From Phycisphaerae bacterium (GTDB taxonomy: Bacteria; Planctomycetota; Phycisphaerae; UBA1845; Fen-1342): a stretch of DNA of 17,649 nucleotides. Shown piece by piece: positions 7,478-14,419 of the stretch. A program made the translations under genes and the position numbers. The stretch covers positions 1 to 17,649 of the forward strand of contig JALHOX010000036.1 in the NCBI GenBank assembly GCA_022842805.1, in the 5' to 3' direction. The notes beneath the pieces are model-generated. The model did not search any database and was not told the DNA's origin. It saw only the letters and a list, made by a program, of their open reading frames with translations. Numbering within the stretch: position 1 is the first letter of the stretch; every line of letters begins with the position of its first letter.

Positions 7478-10219
7478 ATGTTCACGTCTCGAAATCGTCA
7501 CGATTCGCTCGATCGCCCGGTCCCGACACGCGGCTTCGCCGGTGAGAAACTCTTACGGCGAGCTTCGCTCATCGCCGCGCTCGGCTGCATCGTCGTTTCG
7601 GCCGGCGCCATGCCGCCCAACGATGACTGCTCCACCCCGACCCCAATCACCGGAAACGGCCCCTTCACCTTCACTATGCAAGGTGCGGCGTTTACGCCTC
7701 GTCCGGCGTGTAACACCGATATCGCCCACGATGTCTGGTTCTGCTGGACCGCGAGTTGCGATGGTCAGATCACCATCAGCACCTGCGGCCAAACGAATCT
7801 CGACACGCTGATCGAGCTTTATCGCGGCTGCGGCTGTCCCAGCTCAGTGGTGCCGAATCCCGACCTTCTCTGTTGCAACGACGACGCGGTCGGCACCCCG
7901 GGCACCCCCGGATGCGCCCCGCAGAGCGAGGTGACCTGTAACGTCGTTTGCGGCGAGCAGTACATGATTCGCATCGCCGACCGCAACTTCAACGGCGCAC
8001 TGGGCGTCGGCGGCGGCACGTTCTCCATCGTCTGCCCGGTTGCCTGCCCGCCGCCGCAGCCGCCGGTTTGCGAGGATTGCTGCGCGGGCACGCCGCATTT
8101 CAGCGGCTTCCCCGGCACGGTGGCGGTCGTGACGCAGGAGCGCAGCTCCGGCGACCCGCTGCTGACCGACCACGCAGTCGATCTGATCGACATCTCGAAC
8201 CAAGGTTCGGCGCCGTTCGGCACGAACTGGTGCGGTGCGCCCTTCTACCTGCCCAGCGCCGCGCAGGGCTGGACGGTTCAGGACGTCGGCACGGTCTTCG
8301 GCGTAACGCTCGACGACGACGGCAATATCTACCTGACGCACACCAGCATCTACGGCCCCAACGTCGTCTTCCCCGCGCCGATCCACGACGTACTCGGCAG
8401 CCGCGCTCCCGCCGGGCAAGGCGCCGGCGCGATCTACAAGATCAACACGAACACCGGCGTATCGAGTCACCTGGTCACCTTGCCGAACTTCCTCGAAGCC
8501 TCACCCGCGACGAAGTTCGTCAACGTGCCGCCGACGAGCGAGCTCTATCCGGGTCTGGGAAACATCTGCTTCGATTGCCGCTCGTCGAATCTCTACGTCT
8601 CCAACTTCGAAGACGGCCGCGTTTATCGCATCACCAAGAACGGCGCGATCGTCGAGAGCTATGACCATGCGACCGGCGCGATCACGCCCTGGGGCGGCAG
8701 CGCGCCGGAGTCCGCCGACCCGCCAGGCTGGTGCCCGCTCGGCGAGCGCGTCTGGGCCGTGGGTGTGAATCAGGGCCGGCTCTACTACAGCATCTGGGTC
8801 GAAGACCTGAATCAGTTCTTCGGCGGAACCAACCGCGTCGCGCCGAATTACAGCGGCGCCAATGAAATCTGGTCGATCCCCGTCTCGCCCACCGGCGCCA
8901 TCACCGGCACGGCACAGCTCGAGATCACGATGCCCCCGGATCCCAACATGGGCAACGTCTCGAACCCGGTTTCGGATATCTCGTTCACCGACGACTGCTG
9001 CATGCTCGTCGCCGAACGCGTGATGAACGACGACAGCAGCTCCGGCGCACACCGCGCCCGCACGCTGAAGTTCTGCCAGGATGCCGCCGGCGCCTGGTCG
9101 CAGACGACGGACCAGTTCCTGACCGCCACCGGCGCGCCGGATTCGGGCGCGGGCGGCGTCGCGTTCGACTCCAACCCGTCCACCGCGCGGCCGATCTGGG
9201 GAACCTTTGACGCCATGGGCAACGGCGCGGCCGATTGTGCCGGCGGCCCGTTCGTCTATGGCTTCGCTGGCTTCCCGCTCAGCGGCGGCACGACCTACAC
9301 CAACGCGATTCACGTCGATATCGATCGCAACACGACCGCCTTCGACAAGTTCGCGCTCGGTTCGATCGACGTCTCCTGCGTCAAGTGCGCCTCGGTGGAA
9401 GATGAGTCCATCCTCTGCGACATCGGCCCCGACGGCCCGACCGGCACCTACAGCTACACCTATTGCCTGACCAACAACACCGGCGTTCCGGTTCACTACC
9501 TGCTCTATCCGACGCTGACGCCCGCCGTTGTCTGGGTAGCGCAAAATGGGCCGTGGCTCCCCGGCGAGACGCGCTGCTTCACCTCCACACTGACCGGCAA
9601 CCCCGGCGACGAGATCTGCTTCCCGATCGTGCTCGCCGACGCGAACGTCGAGGATTGCTGCCGCGTTGATCTGTGTGTAACGCTGCCCGACTGCTCCTGC
9701 CTGCAGTTCCCGCGTTACCAGATCACCTGCGATCCGTCGGGCGCCGGCTACAACCTGACCGTCATCCTGCAGAACCTGGCCTATTCGCCGATGGGTCACC
9801 TGTTCGTCATTCCGGATCCGCCGAGCAGCGGCGTCGTGGTCACGCCGAATTACCTGCCGCTGGTTCTGCCGCTTTACGGCACGCAACTGCTCAACTTCTC
9901 GGTCGCCGTTCCGCCGGGTGTCGACCCGCTCTGCCTGCGGTTCACGATTCATACGGCTGACCTGGAGACGTGCTGCTCGGTCGTGAAGTGCATCGACCTG
10001 CCGCCGTGCGACACCGGCTCCAGCCTGCCGTGCGACGCGAACTGCGATGGCGTGATCTCTGTCGGCGACATTAGCGCCTTCGTGATGGCCATCACCGATC
10101 CGATGGCCTACATCGCGGCTTATCCGAATTGCCCGCTGAGCAACTCGGACACGAACAACGATGGCTACGTCACCGTCGGCGACATCTCGTCGTTCGTCGA
10201 CTGCATCGTGGCTCAGTAA
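7478..10219 (+). CDS. Secreted Cys-rich protein with NDDC domain, tandem CC-motif domains and dockerin-like end
   Basis: A 913-residue exported protein of unknown function. A long basic n-region is followed by a hydrophobic core and a likely cleavage after Ala44 (VVSAGA|MPPNDDC). Residues about 45-187 form a domain seen in many planctomycete surface proteins (NDDC...DVWFCWTASCDGQ...STCG...LDTLIELYRGC...CCNDD...YMIRIADRN). Residues about 205-635 read like a beta-propeller-type region (GVTLDDDGNIYLTH, SNLYVSNFEDGRVYRITKNG). Two related domains follow, about 637-738 and 741-844, each ending in a CCxxxxCxxLPxC motif. The last 64 residues hold two calcium-loop-like repeats (DANCDGVISVGD and DTNNDGYVTVGD). 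Five CC pairs imply disulfides. The ATG was chosen over an upstream TTG at 7199 because it gives a proper signal peptide and has GCGAG 6 nt upstream; the TTG version would overlap the sigma gene start. It is followed after 23 nt by the HAF protein gene. Confidence 0.88.
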   Translation: MFTSRNRHDSLDRPVPTRGFAGEKLLRRASLIAALGCIVVSAGAMPPNDDCSTPTPITGNGPFTFTMQGAAFTPRPACNTDIAHDVWFCWTASCDGQITISTCGQTNLDTLIELYRGCGCPSSVVPNPDLLCCNDDAVGTPGTPGCAPQSEVTCNVVCGEQYMIRIADRNFNGALGVGGGTFSIVCPVACPPPQPPVCEDCCAGTPHFSGFPGTVAVVTQERSSGDPLLTDHAVDLIDISNQGSAPFGTNWCGAPFYLPSAAQGWTVQDVGTVFGVTLDDDGNIYLTHTSIYGPNVVFPAPIHDVLGSRAPAGQGAGAIYKINTNTGVSSHLVTLPNFLEASPATKFVNVPPTSELYPGLGNICFDCRSSNLYVSNFEDGRVYRITKNGAIVESYDHATGAITPWGGSAPESADPPGWCPLGERVWAVGVNQGRLYYSIWVEDLNQFFGGTNRVAPNYSGANEIWSIPVSPTGAITGTAQLEITMPPDPNMGNVSNPVSDISFTDDCCMLVAERVMNDDSSSGAHRARTLKFCQDAAGAWSQTTDQFLTATGAPDSGAGGVAFDSNPSTARPIWGTFDAMGNGAADCAGGPFVYGFAGFPLSGGTTYTNAIHVDIDRNTTAFDKFALGSIDVSCVKCASVEDESILCDIGPDGPTGTYSYTYCLTNNTGVPVHYLLYPTLTPAVVWVAQNGPWLPGETRCFTSTLTGNPGDEICFPIVLADANVEDCCRVDLCVTLPDCSCLQFPRYQITCDPSGAGYNLTVILQNLAYSPMGHLFVIPDPPSSGVVVTPNYLPLVLPLYGTQLLNFSVAVPPGVDPLCLRFTIHTADLETCCSVVKCIDLPPCDTGSSLPCDANCDGVISVGDISAFVMAITDPMAYIAAYPNCPLSNSDTNNDGYVTVGDISSFVDCIVAQ

Positions 10220-10230
10220 CTGTTTACGAG

Positions 10231-10236
10231 GCGAGG
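10231..10236 (+). promoter_or_regulatory. Shine-Dalgarno-like GCGAGG for the HAF protein
   Basis: GCGAGG ends 6 nt before the ATG at 10243. It supports that start over the upstream in-frame ATG at 10129, which lies inside the previous gene. Confidence 0.5.
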
Positions 10237-10242
10237 TTGTGC

Positions 10243-12210
10243 ATGAGTTCCGCCACGCGACGATTTCAGCGGTTTGCAGCGCCCGGCCTGGCTGCCGGGG
10301 CCGGGGCGCTGCTTTTTTCGAGCGCCGCCGTCGGGCAGACGATCCATACCATTCCGACCTTCGGCGCTCCGCCGTCGGGCGATGACATCTCGGTCGCCTA
10401 CGCGCTGAACTCCAACGGCTCCGTGGTCGTCGGCCGTGCCAGCGCGACCGGCACGCTCGCCAGTCAGGCCTTCCGCTGGACCATCGGCGGCGGCATTCAG
10501 AACCTCGGCCTAGCCGCAGGCGGTGCGGAGGCCGTCGCCTGGGACGTCAGCGACAACGGCAATCTCGTCGTCGGCGCCGGACCGAGCGAGAACTTCGCCG
10601 AGCAGGTCTGGCGCTGGACCAACCCCGGCCCCATCACCTCGATGGGCATCTTCGGGGGCACGGCTCGCGGCGTCAGCGGCAACGGCACCTTCATCGCCGG
10701 CACACACCCCGCCGGCGGCTTCTATCGCTGGACCAGCGCCGGCGGATTTCAGCTACTCGGCAACTACCCCGGCACGACGCAGGGCGCATGCTCGGCCATC
10801 AGCGCCGATGGCACGACGCTCGTCGGCTTCTCCGGGCTGGGCGTCTTCGGTCCGACCAATCACGCCGTGAAATGGTCGAGCACCAGCGGCTGGACCGATC
10901 TGGGCTTGAGCGGCAACTACGCCCGCGGCCTCGCCTGCTCGGCGGACGGTCAGATCGTCGTCGGCGAAGCAAATTACGCATTCCCGACATTCATTCACGC
11001 CGTCCGCTGGAACGGCGCGGTGATGGAAGACCTCGGCATTCCGCCCAACGCCGCCACGGTCTCGCCGACTTCTGTCTCGAGCGACGGGACGTTTATCGGC
11101 GGCACAATCGGTCCGCAGGCCGGCGCGACGCGCGCCTTCGTCTGGACCGAGACCTTCGGCTTCGAAGATCTCGATCAATATCTGCTCGGTCGCGGAGTGG
11201 ACATTTCGGGCTGGGCGCAGTTTTACGATGTGCGCGGCATCAGCGCCGACGGCACCGCGATCTGCGGCTGGGGCCGTGTGTTTCCCAGCTTTGCCCCGCG
11301 CGCGTTCGTGGTGCGCGGCCTGTCCCCCGTCTGCGGCCCGCGCATCACCGCGCAGCCGCAAGGCAGCGTGACCTGCGTCGGCGGCAGCACCTTCATGTTC
11401 GTCGACGCCTTTGGTCCGACGCTTTTTCTGCCGCAATATCAGTGGCAAAAGCGCGGCAGCGACGGCGAGTGGAACGATCTGCCCAACATGACCACGCCCT
11501 GGGGCAGCGTCTTCTCGGGCACCAATACGTCCTACATGACGATCTCGAACTGCTCGGCGACCGACGTGCCCGGCTTGTACCGCTGCCGCGTGACGGCCGG
11601 CTGCGCAACCATCTCGACCGCCATCGCGACCGTCTCGCTGATCAATCAGGCCGCGACCTTCACGGGCCAGCCCTCCGACTACAACACCTGCCCCGGCGAC
11701 ACCGCGACCTTCGTCGTCGGTCCGCCCACGCCGGCCAACGGCCCCTACACCTATCAATGGGAGCGCGAGACCTTCCCGAACTCGGGCGTCTTCGTCGCGC
11801 TCACCGGCGGCTTCACCTATTCGTGGGACGGCAACGTGCCCGGCTACGGCGGCATCGTCAGTGGTCAAAATTCGCCGACGCTGGTCATCGCCCCGGACAC
11901 CGGCAACAGCCGCGTACTCGGCCCGCCGCACTCGCGAAACTATCGCTGCGTGGTCTTCAACCCCTGCGCCGCGACCGTCAGCGTTGAAGCGGGTCTGAAG
12001 GCGTTCACGTCCTGCATCACCGGCGACGCGAACTGCGACAACACCGTCAGCGTCGGCGATATCAGCGCCTTTGTGCTCGCGCTGACCAACCCGCCGCAGT
12101 ACGCGATCGACTACGGCGATTGCAACCCGGACAACGTCGACATCAACAACGACAACACGGTCAGCGTGGGAGACATCGCGGGATTCGTGGCGCTGCTCAC
12201 GGGCGGCTAA
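10243..12210 (+). CDS. Secreted HAF-repeat protein with two Ig-like domains and dockerin-like end
   Basis: A 655-residue exported protein. The signal peptide has RR at 6-7, a small-residue hydrophobic core and likely cleavage near Gly31 (SSAAVG|QT). Six HAF-type repeats follow (about 48-360), each with an aromatic-x-Trp strand and a leucine-Gly turn: AFRWT/IQNLG, VWRWT/ITSMG, FYRWT/FQLLG, AVKWS/WTDLG, AVRWN/MEDLG, AFVWT/FEDLD, alternating with SADG or SDNG turns and VVVG strands. They could form a six-bladed propeller. Residues about 365-455 and 456-590 look like two Ig-like domains (YQWQK...GLYRCRVTAGC; YQWERE...NYRCVVFNPC). The last 64 residues are a dockerin-like module (DANCDNTVSVGDISAFV and DINNDNTVSVGDIAGFV) nearly identical to that of the upstream gene, but with Asn replacing the usual Gly in both loops. 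It starts 23 nt after the previous stop, so one transcript is likely. Exact function is unknown; adhesion or matrix display is a guess. Confidence 0.88.
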   Translation: MSSATRRFQRFAAPGLAAGAGALLFSSAAVGQTIHTIPTFGAPPSGDDISVAYALNSNGSVVVGRASATGTLASQAFRWTIGGGIQNLGLAAGGAEAVAWDVSDNGNLVVGAGPSENFAEQVWRWTNPGPITSMGIFGGTARGVSGNGTFIAGTHPAGGFYRWTSAGGFQLLGNYPGTTQGACSAISADGTTLVGFSGLGVFGPTNHAVKWSSTSGWTDLGLSGNYARGLACSADGQIVVGEANYAFPTFIHAVRWNGAVMEDLGIPPNAATVSPTSVSSDGTFIGGTIGPQAGATRAFVWTETFGFEDLDQYLLGRGVDISGWAQFYDVRGISADGTAICGWGRVFPSFAPRAFVVRGLSPVCGPRITAQPQGSVTCVGGSTFMFVDAFGPTLFLPQYQWQKRGSDGEWNDLPNMTTPWGSVFSGTNTSYMTISNCSATDVPGLYRCRVTAGCATISTAIATVSLINQAATFTGQPSDYNTCPGDTATFVVGPPTPANGPYTYQWERETFPNSGVFVALTGGFTYSWDGNVPGYGGIVSGQNSPTLVIAPDTGNSRVLGPPHSRNYRCVVFNPCAATVSVEAGLKAFTSCITGDANCDNTVSVGDISAFVLALTNPPQYAIDYGDCNPDNVDINNDNTVSVGDIAGFVALLTGG

Positions 12211-12257
12211 CCGGCGGGCTCGCGACCGGCGGTCGATGAATAGAGTTGGCAGCGGAG

Positions 12258-12295
12258 GCGGCGCGCGGGCGATGGGGTCCGTGCGCCGCATTTTT
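12258..12295 (+). terminator. Intrinsic terminator of the two-gene secreted-protein operon
   Basis: Bases 12258-12269 pair with 12278-12289 (12 pairs, two of them G-U) around an 8-nt loop, followed by A and five T (12291-12295). It starts 47 nt after the HAF gene stop. The long GC-rich stem directly followed by T5 is a textbook rho-independent terminator, and it shows that the beta-helix gene beyond it needs its own promoter. Confidence 0.88.
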
Positions 12296-12405
12296 GTTCC
12301 GAAGTATTCGCGCGACATCTCATCCCGGAGGAATGGGCAACACGTGCTGGGGGCGGCTCTGCGCCCCTGAAAGCAGCCCCAACAACCCTCCTCCCGCATC
12401 CTAGG

Positions 12406-12417
12406 CGAAACGTTTCG
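12406..12417. promoter_or_regulatory. Perfect 12-bp palindrome CGAAACGTTTCG, candidate operator
   Basis: The sequence is its own reverse complement, with a central CG flanked by AAA/TTT as in many LacI-family operators. It lies 114 nt upstream of the beta-helix start and beyond the terminator of the upstream operon, so it would control only the beta-helix gene. No regulator gene is in the window. Confidence 0.45.
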
Positions 12418-12531
12418 TGAATCCCCTCGCCCACCCGTCGCTTAGGGGGCGGACCGACGCTTTTACCCCGCCGGGCGCGGCGGTCCGGCTTCCTGTTTCG
12501 CTGGGTTCCCACCCACGAAAGGACACTGCAC

Positions 12532-14217
12532 ATGTCGCGCCATCTCAAACCGCTCGCCATCGGCCTCCGGTTGACCGCCGCCCTGATTCTTCCGGCTGCC
12601 GTGCACGCCGCGGACCTTCACGTCGCGCTGACCGGCGACGACGACACCGGAACCGGCAGCGCCGCGCAACCCTGGCGGACGGCGACCCGCGCCGTCAATG
12701 CCGCCCAGCCCGGCGATGTCGTGCTGCTGCATTCCGGCGTCTACTGCGAGGAGGTGCGCATCCGGACGCCCGACGTGACCCTGAGCTCGGCCCCCGGCGA
12801 ATGGGCCATGATTCGCGGCGAGATCGGCACCAATGACCGCCCCGGCTTCGCGGTCATGATCGACGTCGACGCCGATGGCGCCGTGCTGCGTCGGCTCGAG
12901 GTTGTCGGCGGCTACTACGGCGTCTACTTGCGCTCAAAGTGGGACTTCGGCGGACCCGACCGCACCGGCGCAACCGACGTGCTGATCGAGGACTGCCGCA
13001 TCCACGACAGCGGTCGCGACTGCATCAAGCTCACACCGCGCTGCGACCGGCTGACCATCCGTCGCTGCGAGGTGTACAGTTCCGGCCGGCTCTATCCGGC
13101 GGGCACTCCTCAGGAAAACAAGAACGCCGAGGGCATCGACAACGTTAATTCTCACAACATGCTTGTGCAGGATTGCTACGTTCACGACACAGCGACGACG
13201 GGCGTGTACTTCAAGGGCGGGCCGGCCGACTGCGTCGTGGAGCGCACGCGAGTTGAGCGCTGCGGGGCCGCCGGCATCCTGGTCGGCTTCGATACGAGCC
13301 CCGAATTCTTCGACACCACGACAAACCCCAACTTTTACGAAGCAATCCGCGGCACCGTCCGCAACTGCATCGTGCGCGACACCAACTATTCCGGCATCGG
13401 CTTTTTCGCTGCCGACGGCGCGGTCGCGGTGAACAACACGGTGGTGAATACGGCCAAGCTGGGGCACTCGCCGATCTACTTCGGCGTGACGATCCAGGAC
13501 TACGACCCCGCCGCCGGCCGGCCGGCGAGCCGCAATGTGCAGGTGCGCAACAACATCGTGGTGCAGCCTGCGACCAATGCGCAGCCATTGGTGGGCATTC
13601 GCTTTCTGTTCGAGCCGGAACTGGGCAATCTGGCGGGGTTGTCGGGCATGCCGGCGATGAGCAACAACCTGTACTTCGCAAACGGCGCCGCGGCGCGGTT
13701 CCAGGATCGGCGACCCGGTTCGACGCTCGAGTCGGGCGATCTGACGGCCTGGCAGGCACTGATCGGCAGCGATGCCGGTTCGCGCGTCGCCGACCCGCGC
13801 CTAACCGCTGATTTGCATCTTTCGGCCGACAGTCCCGCGATCGACGCGGGCGCGACTGTGGCCGCGGTGACCGACGATTTCGACGCGGCGCCGCGCCCCG
13901 CCGGAGCCGGCCTCGACATCGGCGCGGACGAATTCAGCACCAGCCCGCCGCCGGCGCCAATCTTCGGTACCGCCAGCGATCTTTCGGCCAGCGCCTGCGG
14001 CGACCTCCTGCCAAATCAGCCCGATCCCCCGGTCGGCGGTGGTGAGCCCGGCAATGGAACGAACGATCCGTCGCCCGGCCCTGACGATTCGCCCCTCGAC
14101 GAGGCGCTGGCCCCGTCGGGCCTCTGTCCGATGTCGGCGGCGGCACTGCTGATGGCAAGCTTTTGCGGACTCTGCTCGATCCGACGCGACAGAACGAACT
14201 GCCGCCGCGGGGAATGA
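12532..14217 (+). CDS. Secreted right-handed beta-helix protein with hydrophobic C-terminal sorting-like tail
   Basis: A 561-residue exported protein. The signal peptide is clear, with cleavage expected after Ala26 (AAVHA|ADLHV). Residues about 40-75 carry the usual opening of parallel beta-helix (pectate-lyase-like) proteins: GS..QPWRTATRAVNAAQPGDVVLLHSGVY. Coils of repeats follow to about 400 (VLIEDCRIHDSG, LTIRRCEVYSSG, MLVQDCYVHDTA, CVVERTRVERCG, GTVRNCIVRDTN, VAVNNTVVNT, VQVRNNIVV). The block about 425-470 ends the fold with SPAIDAG...LDIGADEF. A Pro/Gly/Asp linker (about 490-530) leads to a C-terminal hydrophobic segment with cysteines and a basic end (LCPMSAAALLMASFCGLC then SIRRDR). 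No catalytic residues could be matched to a pectate lyase, so polysaccharide binding or lysis is only a possibility. AAAGGA lies 8 nt before the ATG. It is convergent with the BNR gene. Confidence 0.88.
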   Translation: MSRHLKPLAIGLRLTAALILPAAVHAADLHVALTGDDDTGTGSAAQPWRTATRAVNAAQPGDVVLLHSGVYCEEVRIRTPDVTLSSAPGEWAMIRGEIGTNDRPGFAVMIDVDADGAVLRRLEVVGGYYGVYLRSKWDFGGPDRTGATDVLIEDCRIHDSGRDCIKLTPRCDRLTIRRCEVYSSGRLYPAGTPQENKNAEGIDNVNSHNMLVQDCYVHDTATTGVYFKGGPADCVVERTRVERCGAAGILVGFDTSPEFFDTTTNPNFYEAIRGTVRNCIVRDTNYSGIGFFAADGAVAVNNTVVNTAKLGHSPIYFGVTIQDYDPAAGRPASRNVQVRNNIVVQPATNAQPLVGIRFLFEPELGNLAGLSGMPAMSNNLYFANGAAARFQDRRPGSTLESGDLTAWQALIGSDAGSRVADPRLTADLHLSADSPAIDAGATVAAVTDDFDAAPRPAGAGLDIGADEFSTSPPPAPIFGTASDLSASACGDLLPNQPDPPVGGGEPGNGTNDPSPGPDDSPLDEALAPSGLCPMSAAALLMASFCGLCSIRRDRTNCRRGE

Positions 14218-14319
14218 GCGTCAGATCGACGTGACCTCGCGCCGCGCCGGACGTTGGTCGCATTGCCGATGGCTCTCGCGTCGGCAGGTCGTTTGTTCGC
14301 CAAAATCCCCCAATCTTCC

Positions 14320-14343
14320 CCGCGCCGCCTCCGCGCGGCGCGG
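14320..14343. terminator. Nine-pair GC hairpin between convergent genes
   Basis: CCGCGCCGC (14320-14328) and GCGGCGCGG (14335-14343) pair perfectly around a 6-nt loop. There is no T-run directly after it on either strand (the minus strand reaches TTTT about 15 nt later), so it is a probable but non-classical stop for one or both converging transcripts. Confidence 0.5.
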
Positions 14344-14362
14344 CCTTTGCGTCGCGCAAACG

Positions 14363-14378
14363 TGTTTCACGTGAAACA
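14363..14378. other. parS: parS centromere-like ParB-binding site
   Basis: TGTTTCACGTGAAACA is a perfect 16-bp palindrome and identical to the canonical chromosomal parS site first defined in Bacillus subtilis and conserved widely in bacteria. ParB (Spo0J) loads here, spreads and recruits SMC/condensin, working with ParA in chromosome segregation. Most chromosomal parS sites lie in the origin-proximal part of the chromosome. This copy sits in the gap between two convergent genes and between two hairpins, where transcription should be low. parA and parB are not in the window. Confidence 0.88.
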
Positions 14379-14386
14379 GATTTGCC

Positions 14387-14403
14387 GGCGTCCGCAGGAC
14401 GCC
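14387..14403 (-). terminator. Short hairpin just after the BNR gene stop
   Basis: GGCGTCC (14387-14393) and GGACGCC (14397-14403) pair around GCA, 16 nt past the stop of the minus-strand gene. The minus strand then reads GGCAAATCTGTTTC, with few U residues, so termination strength is uncertain. Confidence 0.45.
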
Positions 14404-14419
14404 TGCCGCGGGGCGTTTC

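Larger units (their letters stand above)
12211..12531. other. 321-nt intergenic region: terminator, hairpin, palindrome, ribosome binding site
   Basis: The left part holds the operon terminator (12258-12295). A weaker hairpin, GGGGCG/CGCCCC at 12350-12367, follows. The palindrome at 12406-12417 and the ribosome binding site AAAGGA (12518-12523, 8 nt before ATG) serve the next gene. No gene was found in the gap; short frames on both strands lack start signals or recognisable content. Confidence 0.6.

Noticed and set aside
8501..9952. 483-residue minus-strand frame opposite the Cys-rich secreted protein
   Set aside because: The product is rich in Arg, Val, Gly and Ala without any motif; the plus-strand frame has a signal peptide and clear domains.
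10753..12399. 548-residue minus-strand frame opposite the HAF protein
   Set aside because: Same type of GC shadow, and it also runs through the terminator at 12258-12295.
12406..12417. Second parS site upstream of the beta-helix gene
   Set aside because: The palindrome has a CGAAACGTTTCG sequence; it lacks the TGTTTCAC half-site, so ParB binding is not expected.
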